Source of the DNA: Thermoleophilia bacterium
GTDB taxonomy: Bacteria; Actinomycetota; Thermoleophilia; Miltoncostaeales; Miltoncostaeaceae
Direction of reading: 5' to 3'
NCBI GenBank assembly: GCA_028285405.1
Contig: JANQPH010000009.1
Span: 1 to 43,364 of the forward strand
Length of the DNA stretch: 43,364 nucleotides
This document shows positions 15,680 through 24,179 of the stretch, in pieces. The notes beneath the pieces are model-generated. The model ran no database searches and was not told where the DNA came from. It worked only from the letters and a program-made list of their open reading frames with translations. A program made the translations under genes and the position numbers. Position 1 is the first letter of the stretch; each line of letters starts with the position of its first letter.

Positions 15680-16864
15680 GACAACCAGTCTATGCAGGTG
15701 CTCGAGCGGGTCCTTGCGCACCCTGCGCTGGCCGGCGCCGCGGGGGCGATCCCCGAGGACGTGCTGGCGGTCGGTGGGGTCGTGCGTGATGCGCTGCTCG
15801 ATCGGCCGGCCGGCCCCGATGTCGACCTGGTGGTCGACGGCGACCCTGGTCCGGTCGCGGAGTCGCTCGCGGCGCGCCTCGATGGCCGGCTGACCACCCA
15901 TCCGGAGTTCCGGACCGCTGAGATCCGGCGAGTGGACGGTCGCGTCGTCGACCTGGTCGGGGCGCGGGCGGAGCGCTACCCCGAGCCGGGCGCCCTGCCC
16001 GAGGTGCGCGCCGGCACCCTCGCCGAGGATCTCGCCCGTCGCGACTTCTCGATCAACGCCATGGCGCTGCGGCTGGCCGGGTCCGAGGCGGGCACGATCG
16101 TCGACTCGCACGACGGGGGAGCCGATCTCGCCGCCGGGGTGATCAGGGTGCTGCACGCGGTCTCGTTCACCGACGATCCGAGCCGGGTCGTGCGGGCCGC
16201 CCGATACGGGGCCCGGCTCGGCTTCGTGCTCGAGCCCGACACCGAGCGGCTCGCGCGCGCGGCCGCCGGAGCCGTCGATCCGGAGAACGCTCGCGTTCAG
16301 GCCGAGCTGCTGCGGCTGCTCGACGAGCCCGAGATCGCCGAGGGGCTCGCCCGGCTGAGCGACCTCGGCGTGGGGTGGCTGGCGCCTCGCGGAGCGCTGG
16401 TGCCGGCGGTCGGCGCCGTGCTGGAGGCCTCGCGCCAGCTCCGGGTGTCGAGCGAGGACCGCGCGGCGGCGATCCTCGCGGGCGCGGCAGACGCGACGCC
16501 CGAGGCCCTCGGGCTGCCGGGGCCGTTGGATCGGGCGCTCCGGGACGCGCGGGCCGGGGCCCAGGCGGCGGACGCCCTGGGGGTCGGGCCGAGGCTGTCC
16601 CAGGTCGACCGCCTGCTGGATGGTCTGGGCGCCGCGGGAGCGGTCGGCGCTCTCGGCGCCGGCTGTCCCCTGGTGGCCGAGTGGTGGCCGAAGCGCGGTG
16701 GCGCGACGCTCGAGATCACGGGGGACGATCTGATCGACGCGGGGGTCGCCCCGGGGCCCGCCCTCGGGCGAGGCCTCATGGCCGCGCGCGCGGCCTCACT
16801 CGACGGCGAGGCGGCGGACCGGGGCTCGCAGCTCGAGCTCGCGGTCCGGGTCGCGGGCCGGTGA
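15671..16864 (+). CDS. CCA tRNA nucleotidyltransferase / poly(A) polymerase family protein
   Basis: This class II nucleotidyltransferase adds or repairs the CCA end of tRNAs or adds A residues. LAVGGVVRDALLDRPAGPD carries the GG-x-VRD motif, DVDLVVDGDPG the catalytic Asp pair, and RRDFSINAMAL the RRDF[ST]xNA motif, followed by a helical nucleotide-recognition domain (DDPSRVVRAARYGARLGF). A C-terminal HD domain is not evident. I chose GTG at 15671 (397 residues) because GGAG sits 8 bases upstream; ATG at 15692 (390 residues) has no ribosome site. With the GTG, this gene and the minus-strand gene overlap head-to-head by 9 bases. Confidence 0.88.
   Translation: MSHDNQSMQVLERVLAHPALAGAAGAIPEDVLAVGGVVRDALLDRPAGPDVDLVVDGDPGPVAESLAARLDGRLTTHPEFRTAEIRRVDGRVVDLVGARAERYPEPGALPEVRAGTLAEDLARRDFSINAMALRLAGSEAGTIVDSHDGGADLAAGVIRVLHAVSFTDDPSRVVRAARYGARLGFVLEPDTERLARAAAGAVDPENARVQAELLRLLDEPEIAEGLARLSDLGVGWLAPRGALVPAVGAVLEASRQLRVSSEDRAAAILAGAADATPEALGLPGPLDRALRDARAGAQAADALGVGPRLSQVDRLLDGLGAAGAVGALGAGCPLVAEWWPKRGGATLEITGDDLIDAGVAPGPALGRGLMAARAASLDGEAADRGSQLELAVRVAGR
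15687..15692 (-). promoter_or_regulatory. -10 element of a probable leaderless promoter (small minus-strand gene)
   Basis: TAGACT on the minus strand ends 7 bases before the GTG at 15679. It lies inside the first codons of the divergent nucleotidyltransferase gene. Confidence 0.5.
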
Positions 16865-17616
16865 GCGGGCCCGAGGTCCTCCGCGTCGAGACCGACTCGG
16901 CCGCCGCGCTCGCGTTCACGACCCGACGCGAGGGAGTGAGCACGGGCGGCTTTGCGAGCCTCAACCTCGGCGGGAGCACCGGCGACGCCGCCGCCGCGGT
17001 GCGCGACAACCGGCTCGCGGTCTGCGAGCACCTCGGGATCCCGGCGGACCGCGTCTCGATGTGCCGGCAGATCCACGGCGCTCGCGTGCACGAGGTGGTG
17101 CGACCGCTCCGCCGGGGTCGCTTTGCCGGCGGGCTCGTCGGATGGCCCCACGGCGACGCGCTCGTGGCCCGCGCTGGGGCGCTTCCCCTGGCCGTTCTCG
17201 GCGCGGACTGCCTGCCGATCCTCATGTGGCGCCGGGACGGGTCGGGAGTCGCCGCGGCGCACGCCGGGTGGCGCGGGCTGGTGGACGGCGTGGTCGAGGC
17301 GGCAGTGGAAGCGCTCGGCCAGCCCGCTCGCGTCGGCGTCGCGATCGGTCCGGGCATCGGCCCTGCCCGCTACGAGGTCTCGCAGGAGCTCGCGGATCGG
17401 TTCGCGGCCCGTTTCGGCGCCCGTGTTGTCCGGAAGCGCCACGTGGACCTGGCCGGAGCCGCCAAACTTGCGCTGATGGGCAGTGGCGTTCCCGCAGCGC
17501 ACATCCAGACGATCGACGCGTGCACGTACGACGAGCCGGACCGGTGGTTCTCGCACCGGCGGGACGGCCCCGGATGCGGCCGCCAGGCCGGGCTGATCTG
17601 GCTGGAGGACGCATGA
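16861..17616 (+). CDS. pgeF: Peptidoglycan editing factor PgeF (YfiH, CNF1-fold laccase-like)
   Basis: PgeF-family proteins remove wrongly incorporated residues from muropeptide precursors; older annotations call them polyphenol oxidases. The 251-residue protein has the metal/catalytic triad positions: His72 in RQIHGARVHEV, Cys117 in LGADCLPIL and His134 in AAHAGWRGLVDG, followed by GPGIGPARYEV and the C-terminal FSHRRDGPGCGRQ. GTG start at a GTGA overlap with the nucleotidyltransferase gene. It begins the pgeF-yggS-sepF-proC-yggT block typical of the region after the division/cell wall cluster. Confidence 0.94.
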   Translation: MSGPEVLRVETDSAAALAFTTRREGVSTGGFASLNLGGSTGDAAAAVRDNRLAVCEHLGIPADRVSMCRQIHGARVHEVVRPLRRGRFAGGLVGWPHGDALVARAGALPLAVLGADCLPILMWRRDGSGVAAAHAGWRGLVDGVVEAAVEALGQPARVGVAIGPGIGPARYEVSQELADRFAARFGARVVRKRHVDLAGAAKLALMGSGVPAAHIQTIDACTYDEPDRWFSHRRDGPGCGRQAGLIWLEDA

Positions 17617-18293
17617 TCGATGTCGAGATCCTGCGCGAGCGGGTCGCGGCGACGACCGGCGCGCTCGCGGATGCGGCGCCGGGCGCGCCGCCTGAGCTCC
17701 TGGTCGCCGGCAAGTACGTGGACGCGGGGGAGATCTCGGCGCTCGAGGCCGCGGGGGTCACGCTCGTCGGCGAGAACCGGCTGCAGGACCTTCAGGCCAA
17801 GCGTGCGGTCGGGACCAGCATCACGTTCGACTTCATCGGCCATCTGCAGCGGCGGAAGGTCAAGGACGTGCTGCCGTCCGTCCGGCTCGTCCACTCGGTG
17901 GACTCGGAGCGATTGGCGCAAGAGATCGCCAAGCGCTCGGAAGGGGAGACCCGCGTTCTGGTCGAAGTCAACGTCGCCGAGGAGGAAACGAAAGGTGGTA
18001 TCGTGCCCGGACGACTCGACGAGTTCGTCGAGGGATTGTCGGAGCTGCAGCAGATCGTGATCGGAGGCTTGATGGCGATGCCCCCGTTCAGCGACGAACC
18101 GGACCGCAGCAGGCGGTACTTCAGTGACCTGCGCGAGCTCCGCGACCGGCTCCAGCAGAGATACGACGGCAGGCACGACTTTCGCGAGCTGTCGATGGGG
18201 ACGAGTCAGGACCACATCGTCGCCGCCGAGGAGGGTGCGACCATCGTTCGGATCGGTCGAGGCCTCGTCGAGCCAGCCAGAGTGGGAGCGTAG
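17613..18293 (+). CDS. YggS family PLP homeostasis protein
   Basis: PLPHP (YggS) binds pyridoxal phosphate on a single-domain alanine-racemase-type barrel and balances vitamin B6 and amino acid pools; no catalytic activity is established. The 226-residue protein has the PLP Lys in LLVAGKYVDAGE (Lys34, where many homologues read VSKTKP), GENRLQD, FIGHLQRRKVKD, the LVEVNVAEEETKGG strand and the phosphate-binding end MGTSQDHIVAA...GATIVRIGRGL. ATG start overlaps the pgeF stop. sepF starts on the very next base after its stop. Confidence 0.94.
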   Translation: MIDVEILRERVAATTGALADAAPGAPPELLVAGKYVDAGEISALEAAGVTLVGENRLQDLQAKRAVGTSITFDFIGHLQRRKVKDVLPSVRLVHSVDSERLAQEIAKRSEGETRVLVEVNVAEEETKGGIVPGRLDEFVEGLSELQQIVIGGLMAMPPFSDEPDRSRRYFSDLRELRDRLQQRYDGRHDFRELSMGTSQDHIVAAEEGATIVRIGRGLVEPARVGA

Positions 18294-18860
18294 ATGGCCG
18301 TCAGGGACATGTGGCATCGGACCCTCGTGTACTTCGGGATGGCGGACGAGCCCGAGGACTACGAGGACGAGTTCGACGACGAATACGACGACGACGCCTA
18401 CACGCGGCGCGGGACGGCGCAGGACGATCTCGAGCGCACCTACAAGGAGCGCCCGAACGTCAGGCGGCTCGGTCCCCGGCGTGGCGACGAGGAGTTCGAC
18501 GACATCTTCGCCGACGACTCCTCCGGCGGCCGGGGCGGAACCGCGACCGCCGTTCGCCCGGTGCAGACGCGGACCCGCGAGACGGCCGAGGTCCACCTCG
18601 TCATCCCGAAGAGCTTCAACGACGCCCAGCAGATCGCGGACAAGTTCAAGACCACGGTGCCGGTCATCCTCAACCTCCAGGGGGCCGACACCGATCTCGC
18701 CAAGCGGTTGATCGACTTCTCGAGTGGCCTGACCTACGCGCTCGACGGCGGCATGCAGCGGGTCGCGGACAAGGTGTTCATGCTGACGCCCCGCAACGTC
18801 GACGTCTCGGCCGAGGAGCGGGCGCGACTGCTCGAGAAGGGCTTCTTCAACCAGTATTGA
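18294..18860 (+). CDS. sepF: Cell division protein SepF
   Basis: SepF tethers FtsZ polymers to the membrane and, in actinobacteria, replaces FtsA/ZipA. The 188-residue protein has a short amphipathic N-terminal helix (MAVRDMWHRTLVYFGM) for membrane binding, a very acidic linker (residues 19-35, mostly Asp/Glu), a variable middle, and the conserved C-terminal domain from VHLVIPKSFNDAQQIADKF to the VFMLTPRNVDVS strand. ATG directly follows the yggS stop codon. Confidence 0.96.
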   Translation: MAVRDMWHRTLVYFGMADEPEDYEDEFDDEYDDDAYTRRGTAQDDLERTYKERPNVRRLGPRRGDEEFDDIFADDSSGGRGGTATAVRPVQTRTRETAEVHLVIPKSFNDAQQIADKFKTTVPVILNLQGADTDLAKRLIDFSSGLTYALDGGMQRVADKVFMLTPRNVDVSAEERARLLEKGFFNQY

Positions 18861-19681
18861 GCGACTCGGCGACCGAGCCGGCCGACGCCGGGCGTGGGGG
18901 CTGGCCCGCTCGGGTGGCCGTGATCGGTACCGGGGCGATGGGTGGTGCCATCGCCGCCGGGCTCGCCAGGGGCCCGCGCGCCTCGGCGGGACTCGAGGTC
19001 ACGGACGCCCTCCCTGACGTCGCCGGGGCCGTCGCCGCGCAGACGGGGGCGACGGTCGTCGGGCTCGCCGACGCGGCGAGCGCCGATGTGGTGGTGCTGG
19101 CCGTCAAGCCCAAGGACGCCGCCGCCGCGCTCGAGTCGGTGGCGTCGCACCTCGGCGAGCACTCCGTCGTCGTCAGCGTGGTCGCCGGCCTCGCGATCGA
19201 GCGCATCCGTGGCCTGGTGCGCGCACCCGTGGTTCGCCTGATGCCGAGCCTCGCCGTCCGCTTCGGGACCGGCCTGGTCGTTGCCGCGGTGAGCGCGGAT
19301 CAGGAGGAGGCCTTGACACGTGTCAGGCCGACGCTGGAGCACCTCGGCGAGTTGGTGCAGGCGCCGGAGGCCCTGTTCGGCGCGGCGACCGCGCTGGTCG
19401 GAAGCGGCCCCGGGCTGCTCGCGCTGGTGGCCGAGGGGCTCGAGGACGGCGCGGTCGCCTGCGGGTTCTCTCGCGGCGATGCGAGGGAGATGGTGGCGGC
19501 CACGATCGCCGGCACCGCGGCCCTGCTGGCGGACGGCACGGATCCGTCCGACCTGCGCCAGCGCGTGAGCTCGCCGGCCGGGACGACCGTCGCCGGGCTG
19601 TCGGTGCTCGAGCGTGGCGCCGTGCGCGCCCACGTGGCCGATGCGGTCGCCGCGGCGGCCAGCCGGGCGTCGGAGCTCTGA
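18857..19681 (+). CDS. proC: Pyrroline-5-carboxylate reductase
   Basis: ProC reduces 1-pyrroline-5-carboxylate to proline with NAD(P)H. The 274-residue protein has the Rossmann motif AVIGTGAMGGAIA (residues 21-33), VVLAVKPKD, the VRLMPSLAVRFGTG strand (usually RxMPNxP), GSGPGLLALV and the C-terminal RVSSPAGTTVAGL motif typical of the family. TTG start at a TTGA overlap with sepF; residues 1-17 precede the first strand and are likely disordered. Its place between sepF and yggT is conserved across actinobacteria and firmicutes. Confidence 0.94.
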   Translation: MSDSATEPADAGRGGWPARVAVIGTGAMGGAIAAGLARGPRASAGLEVTDALPDVAGAVAAQTGATVVGLADAASADVVVLAVKPKDAAAALESVASHLGEHSVVVSVVAGLAIERIRGLVRAPVVRLMPSLAVRFGTGLVVAAVSADQEEALTRVRPTLEHLGELVQAPEALFGAATALVGSGPGLLALVAEGLEDGAVACGFSRGDAREMVAATIAGTAALLADGTDPSDLRQRVSSPAGTTVAGLSVLERGAVRAHVADAVAAAASRASEL

Positions 19682-19684
19682 CGC

Positions 19685-19957
19685 GTGGAGATCGTGACCG
19701 ACTACGTCGAGGCGCTGTTCCTCGTCTACACGATCGTGATCTTCGTCCGGATCATCATGTCGTGGATCCAACGTCCCCCGATCCAGCCCGCCTGGCGGGC
19801 GATCTGGGACTTCTTCTTCCAGAGCACCGAGTGGTACCTCAGCATCTTCCGTCGCGTGATCCCGCCGATCGGGATGTTCGACCTGTCGCCGATCGTCGCG
19901 CTGATCGTGCTGTTCATCCTCCGTGGCCTCGTGGTCTCCCTGCTCGGGAGCTTCTGA
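19685..19957 (+). CDS. YggT family membrane protein
   Basis: The 90-residue protein has two membrane helices (about residues 8-26 and 67-86) flanking the family motif FFFQSTEWYLSIFRRVIPPIGMFDLSP. YggT proteins are encoded beside sepF/proC and are linked to division or osmotic tolerance; the mechanism is unknown. GTG start 3 bases after proC, and its stop shares one base with the next ATG (TGATG). Confidence 0.9.
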   Translation: MEIVTDYVEALFLVYTIVIFVRIIMSWIQRPPIQPAWRAIWDFFFQSTEWYLSIFRRVIPPIGMFDLSPIVALIVLFILRGLVVSLLGSF

Positions 19958-20274
19958 TGGGTGCGCGCGCGCCGGACCCGGAGTGGCTGACCCGGAGTCA
20001 GCGCGGCGTGACGGTCGAGGTCAAGGCGGTGCCCCGGGCCCGGGCGACGGCCGTGGCCGGCGTCCACGCGGGGGCGCTGCGGGTCCAGATCGCCGCGCCG
20101 CCCCACAAGGGGCAGTCGAATGCGGCGCTCTGCGCCTTCCTGGCGGAGGCGGCGGGCTGTCGCAAGAGCGCCGCGCGGATGCGCCGGGGGTCCGGCGGGT
20201 CGCGCAAGCTCGTCGAGATCGACGGCGACCCCGACGTGATCGCGGCCCGCCTGGCGGCGATCGCCGGGCCGTGA
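19957..20274 (+). CDS. DUF167 family protein (YggU)
   Basis: The 105-residue protein matches the DUF167 pattern: VTVEVKAVPRARATAVAG, then LRVQIAAPPHKGQSNAALCAFLAEAAGC and GSGGSRKLVEIDGD. The function of this small alpha/beta protein is not established. The ATG at 19957 is fixed by the TGATG junction with yggT; the frame is open further upstream inside yggT. Its stop overlaps the lspA GTG. Confidence 0.9.
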   Translation: MGARAPDPEWLTRSQRGVTVEVKAVPRARATAVAGVHAGALRVQIAAPPHKGQSNAALCAFLAEAAGCRKSAARMRRGSGGSRKLVEIDGDPDVIAARLAAIAGP

Positions 20275-20819
20275 CGAGCGACTCGGGCCTCGGGACGCGC
20301 GAGGCGCTCGCGCGCGCCGTCGGCCGGCGTCAGCGACGCGAGTCGCGGGCGCGCTGGCAGCTCGCCGGGCTGCTGGCCCTCAGCGTCTTCGTGCTCGACC
20401 AGATCACGAAGATCGTGATCCGCGCGACGCTCGAGCCACGCGAGTCGATCCCGATCTTCCCGGGCTTCGACATCTCGCGATTCCGGAACGAGGGCATCGC
20501 CTTCTCGCTGTTTCCGGGTCGCCAGACCGTGATCGCGACCTTGACCGTGATCGCGCTCATCGGGATCGGTCTCGCGCTGATCCGGCTGGTCGGTCGGAAC
20601 TCGTTCGTGGCGGCGGGCGCCGGCCTGCTGATCGGCGGCAGCCTGGGCAATCTGGTCGATCGGATCTGGCGCGGCGGGGTGACGGACTTCCTCGACCCGA
20701 TGAAGTGGCCGGCGTTCAACGTGGCCGACATCGGCATCGTCTGCGGCGCCGCGTTGATCGTCCTCGGGCTGCTGCGCGAGGCGGACGAGCCGTCCGGTGA
20801 CGAGCGAGCAGACGAGTAG
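20271..20819 (+). CDS. lspA: Lipoprotein signal peptidase (signal peptidase II)
   Basis: LspA cleaves the signal peptide of diacylglyceryl-modified prolipoproteins in the inner membrane; two such lipoproteins are encoded at 40571-42065. The 182-residue protein has four membrane segments, VFVLDQITKIVIR, the NEGIAFSLF motif, GGSLGNLVDRIWRGGVTDFLD (Asp130) and WPAFNVADIGIV (Asp153), the two Asp being the catalytic dyad. A basic N-terminal extension of about 28 residues precedes the first helix. GTG start at the GTGA overlap; rluD begins inside its last 23 bases. Confidence 0.96.
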   Translation: MTSDSGLGTREALARAVGRRQRRESRARWQLAGLLALSVFVLDQITKIVIRATLEPRESIPIFPGFDISRFRNEGIAFSLFPGRQTVIATLTVIALIGIGLALIRLVGRNSFVAAGAGLLIGGSLGNLVDRIWRGGVTDFLDPMKWPAFNVADIGIVCGAALIVLGLLREADEPSGDERADE

Positions 20820-21732
20820 CTCCGAGCGGTTCACGCTCGTCGTGGACGCGAGCGCCGAGGGGATGCGCCTCGACGCCCTGCTCGGGCGGATGGACGAGGT
20901 CGGAAGCCGCGCCGAGGCGCAGCGCCTGATCGAGCGCGGCGCCGTCACGGTCGACGGAGCAGCGCGACCGAAGCGACACCCGGTGCGAGCGGGGGAGCGG
21001 ATCGAGGTCGAGGTCGACGTCCAGGCGAGCGAGCCGTTGCGGATCACCCCCGAGGCCGTGCCGTTCGAGGTGCGGTACGAGGACGAGCAGATCCTGATCG
21101 TCGACAAGCCGCCCGGAGTCGTCGTCCACCCCTCGAAGGGGCACGCCGCCGGGACCCTCGTGCACGGCCTCGCCGCGCTCGGCGTCGCGGGCGGCGACCC
21201 CGAGCGTCCCGGGATCGTGCACCGTCTCGATCGGGACACGAGCGGGCTGCTCGTGGTCGCTCGCTCCCCGCGGGCGCATCGTCGGCTCGGTCAGGCGATG
21301 CGCCGCCGCGAGATCGAGCGGACCTACACGGCGCTCGTGCACGGCAGCCCGCCACCGGCGCTCACGATCGACCTTCCCGTGGGTCGGGATCGGCGCCGCA
21401 GGACGCGGATGGCCGCCGGTCCGGACGCCGGTCGAGACGCCGTGACCCACTTCCGCGTCCTCGAGCCGCTGGCCGGGGTGGCGCTGGTCGAGGCGCGCCT
21501 CGAGACCGGCCGGACCCACCAGATCCGGGTGCACGCGGAGTCGGCGGGCCATCAGATCGTCGGCGACCCCCTGTACGGGCGCCCCGGCGCGCCGACCTTC
21601 GGTCTGACACGTCAGTTCCTCCACGCCTCGCGGCTCGAGCTACCCCACCCCGAGTCCGGCGAGCCGGTCGCGGTCGAGAGCCCGCTGCCGCCGGATCTCG
21701 CAGAGGCGCTCACCCGCGCCCGGGGGCGCTAA
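20797..21732 (+). CDS. rluD: RluA/RluD family pseudouridine synthase
   Basis: The enzyme isomerises uridines in large subunit rRNA, in the RluD case in helix 69. The 311-residue protein has an N-terminal S4 RNA-binding domain (about 22-75: MRLDALLG...SRAEAQRLIERGAV) and the synthase domain with IVDKPPGVVVHPSKG, the catalytic VHRLDRDTSGLLVVA (Asp145) and RLETGRTHQIRVH. GTG start lies 23 bases inside lspA, a conserved lspA-rluD arrangement. RluD is the likely member, though other RluA paralogues cannot be excluded. Confidence 0.93.
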   Translation: MTSEQTSSSERFTLVVDASAEGMRLDALLGRMDEVGSRAEAQRLIERGAVTVDGAARPKRHPVRAGERIEVEVDVQASEPLRITPEAVPFEVRYEDEQILIVDKPPGVVVHPSKGHAAGTLVHGLAALGVAGGDPERPGIVHRLDRDTSGLLVVARSPRAHRRLGQAMRRREIERTYTALVHGSPPPALTIDLPVGRDRRRRTRMAAGPDAGRDAVTHFRVLEPLAGVALVEARLETGRTHQIRVHAESAGHQIVGDPLYGRPGAPTFGLTRQFLHASRLELPHPESGEPVAVESPLPPDLAEALTRARGR

Positions 21733-21735
21733 CAT
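21730..21735 (+). promoter_or_regulatory. Probable -10 element of the rpsB-tsf operon
   Basis: TAACAT overlaps the rluD stop codon (TAA, 21730-21732). It would start a transcript near 21742 and give a leader of about 135 bases before rpsB. Confidence 0.4.
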
Positions 21736-21741
21736 CCACCG

Positions 21742-21762
21742 GCTCGGGAAATCCGCCCGGGC
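21742..21762 (+). promoter_or_regulatory. Hairpin at the start of the rpsB leader
   Basis: GCTCGGG (21742-21748) pairs with CCCGGGC (21756-21762), with one G-U pair, around the loop AAATCCG. The rest of the leader to 21865 has no gene and is GC-rich. Ribosomal protein S2 leaders bind S2 in some bacteria; whether this one does is unknown. Confidence 0.3.
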
Positions 21763-21878
21763 ACAAACCAGACCGGTCAACAACCCCGGCATGGCGCGAA
21801 TGAATGGCGGTGCTCGGCCCGGGGCCGGGTCACCTCGCGCAGCCGGCGCTCGTCCAACCGCCACCAAGGAGAATCGCC

Positions 21879-22775
21879 CTGTCTGCCGTCACCATGAAGC
21901 AGCTGCTCGAGTCCGGCGTGCACTTCGGCCACCAGACTCGCCGCTGGAACCCCAAGATGCGCCGATACATCTTCGGCGAGCGCGGGGGCATCTACATCAT
22001 CGACCTCCAGCAGACGATCGTGCTGCTCGAGCGCGCCCGCACCGAGGTCCGCGAGATCGCCGAGCGCAACGGGACGGTGCTCTTCGTGGGCACCAAGAAG
22101 CAGTGCCAGGAGTCCATCCAGGCCGAGGCCGTGCGCTGCGGCATGCCGTACGTGTCACATCGCTGGCTCGGTGGGCTCCTCACCAACTGGGACACGATCT
22201 CCAGCCGGATCAAGCGCCTGCACGAGCTGCGACGCCAGAAGAAGGAGGGGCAGCTCGACCTGCTCCCGACGCGTGAGCGCCTCACCCGAGAGGCCGAGCT
22301 CACCAAGCTCGAGACGAACCTGGGCGGCGTCGCCGACATGGAGCGGCTCCCGGACGCGGTCGTGATCATCGACCTGAAGAAGGAGTCCATCGCGGTTCGC
22401 GAGGCGAATCGGCTCGGCCTCGAGGTGATCGGCCTGGTCGACACCAACTGCGACCCGGACGAGGCCACCCTCGTGGTCCCGGGCAACGACGACGCGATTC
22501 GCTCCTGCGGGCTCGTGCTGCGGACGCTGGCGGACGCGATCATCGAGGGTCGGGGCGGGGTGCCGTCGGACGCGGCCGCGAGCAACGGCCACGCCGGGGC
22601 AGACGGCGCGACTTCCGCCGAGGCACCTCCCGCGCCGGCGGGCGGTGCAACCGATGCTGACGCGGCGCCGACCGGACCGGCAGACTCCGGGGCGGGCCCG
22701 GACGCACCAGCGGGTGAGCAGACCGCGCCGGCGCAGGAGCCGGCGGCCGACGCGACGGAGGGCGACAGCCAGTGA
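21879..22775 (+). CDS. rpsB: 30S ribosomal protein S2
   Basis: S2 binds late to the 30S head/body junction. The core from [19 protein letters not shown] through [24 protein letters not shown] and WLGGLLTNW to [11 protein letters not shown] is standard. The start is best placed at CTG 21879: the Shine-Dalgarno AAGGAG (21866-21871) is 7 bases upstream, and the resulting N terminus ([11 protein letters not shown]) matches the usual [14 protein letters not shown] at 21894 would be 22 bases away, and upstream starts add residues S2 does not have. After residue 225 comes a tail of about 70 Ala/Pro/Gly/Asp residues. 298 residues in all. Confidence 0.97.
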   Translation: MSAVTMKQLLESGVHFGHQTRRWNPKMRRYIFGERGGIYIIDLQQTIVLLERARTEVREIAERNGTVLFVGTKKQCQESIQAEAVRCGMPYVSHRWLGGLLTNWDTISSRIKRLHELRRQKKEGQLDLLPTRERLTREAELTKLETNLGGVADMERLPDAVVIIDLKKESIAVREANRLGLEVIGLVDTNCDPDEATLVVPGNDDAIRSCGLVLRTLADAIIEGRGGVPSDAAASNGHAGADGATSAEAPPAPAGGATDADAAPTGPADSGAGPDAPAGEQTAPAQEPAADATEGDSQ

Positions 22776-23380
22776 GCACCACGATCAGCGCACAGGCGGT
22801 CAAGGAGCTTCGCGAGAAGACCGGCGCCGGGATGATGGACTGCAAGCGCGCCCTCGAGGAGGCCGGTGGCGACATGGAGGCCGCCACCACGGCGCTGCGC
22901 AAGAAGGGGTTGGCGGATGCGGCGAAGCGGGCGGGGCGAGCAGTGAACGAAGGCCTGATCCACTCCTACATCCACAACGATCGGGTCGGCGTCCTGGTCG
23001 AGGTCAACACCGAGACCGACTTCGTCGCGCGCAACGACGAGTTCCGTGAGTTCGTGCACGACTTGGCGCTGCACATCGCAGCGATGCGTCCGATGTGGGT
23101 CAGCGCCGAGGACGTGCCCGAGGAGTACAAGGACTCCGAGCGCGCCATCTACGCCGAGCAGGTGAAGAAGGACGGCGTTCCCGAGCAGGCGCGCGAGAAG
23201 GCGATCGAGGGCAAGCTGAGCAAGCAGCTTCGCCAGGTCGTCCTGCTCGACCAGGAGTTCGTTCGCGATCAAGCGGAGAAGAAGCCGCGCACGATCGAGG
23301 AGCTGAGAGCCGAGACGGCGGCCAAGGTGGGCGAGAACGTCACCATCCGTCGCTTCGCGCTCTTCGAGCTTGGCCAGTAG
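22772..23380 (+). CDS. tsf: Elongation factor Ts
   Basis: EF-Ts exchanges GDP for GTP on EF-Tu. The 202-residue protein has the N-terminal UBA-like domain ([20 protein letters not shown]), the TDFVARND motif that inserts into the EF-Tu nucleotide site and one core domain. It is the short form, about 80-100 residues less than E. coli EF-Ts, lacking a full second core subdomain, as in several actinobacteria and thermophiles. GTG start overlaps the rpsB stop (GTGA). Confidence 0.96.
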   Translation: MSTTISAQAVKELREKTGAGMMDCKRALEEAGGDMEAATTALRKKGLADAAKRAGRAVNEGLIHSYIHNDRVGVLVEVNTETDFVARNDEFREFVHDLALHIAAMRPMWVSAEDVPEEYKDSERAIYAEQVKKDGVPEQAREKAIEGKLSKQLRQVVLLDQEFVRDQAEKKPRTIEELRAETAAKVGENVTIRRFALFELGQ

Positions 23381-24179
23381 CCGCAGCCCAGGACCCGCCT
23401 CGATCGGGAGCCCCGTCTTCGAGCGGGTCCTCCTGAAGCTGTCCGGTGAGGCCCTGATGGGCGAGCAGGCCTACGGGATCGACCCCGAGCGCATCTCGGC
23501 CATCGCTCGTCAGGTCGACTCGACCGCCCGGGCCGGTGTCGAGGTCGCCATCGTCGTCGGCGCCGGGAACATCTTCCGAGGGCTCGAGGGCACCTCGATG
23601 GGCATGGACCGGGCGACAGCCGACTACATGGGCATGATCGCAACCGTGCTCAACGCACTGGCCATCCAGGATGCGCTCGAGAAGCGCGATCTGGCGACGC
23701 GGGTGCAGTCAGCGATCGAGATGCAGGAGGTCGCCGAGCCCTACATTCGCCGGCGCGCGATGCGCCACCTCGAGCGGGGGCGGGTCGTGATCTTCGCCGG
23801 TGGGACCGGAAACCCGTTCTTCACCACGGACACCACCGCCGCGCTCCGGGCGCTCGAGATCGGCGCCGAGTGCATCCTGATGGCGAAGAACCGCGTGGAG
23901 GGCGTCATGGACGCCGATCCGCGAGAGGACCCCGGCGCCAAGCTGATCCCGAGGATCAGTCACCGGGCCGCGATCGAGCGGGGTCTGCGGGTCATGGACA
24001 CGACGGCGCTGACGCTGTGCATGGACAACGACCTGCCCATCTTCGTCTTCAATATGGCCGACGAGCAGAACATCGCCAGGATCCTCTCGGGAGAGAGCGT
24101 CGGAACCAGGGTCGAGAGCGACTCGGCCGGGTCCTCCGACGCGGGGTCGCGGGCGGCGAGCGAGGGGGGAGAGCGATGA
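23370..24179 (+). CDS. pyrH: UMP kinase
   Basis: PyrH phosphorylates UMP to UDP, feeding nucleotide and UDP-sugar pools including the MurA substrate. The amino-acid-kinase fold shows [50 protein letters not shown] and a DADPREDP segment. The 269 residues include a 15-residue N-terminal extension and a Ser/Gly/Glu-rich tail of about 25 residues after ILSGE. TTG start lies 11 bases inside tsf; the next in-frame candidates would cut into the first strand. Its stop overlaps the frr ATG. Confidence 0.94.
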   Translation: MASSRSPGPASIGSPVFERVLLKLSGEALMGEQAYGIDPERISAIARQVDSTARAGVEVAIVVGAGNIFRGLEGTSMGMDRATADYMGMIATVLNALAIQDALEKRDLATRVQSAIEMQEVAEPYIRRRAMRHLERGRVVIFAGGTGNPFFTTDTTAALRALEIGAECILMAKNRVEGVMDADPREDPGAKLIPRISHRAAIERGLRVMDTTALTLCMDNDLPIFVFNMADEQNIARILSGESVGTRVESDSAGSSDAGSRAASEGGER

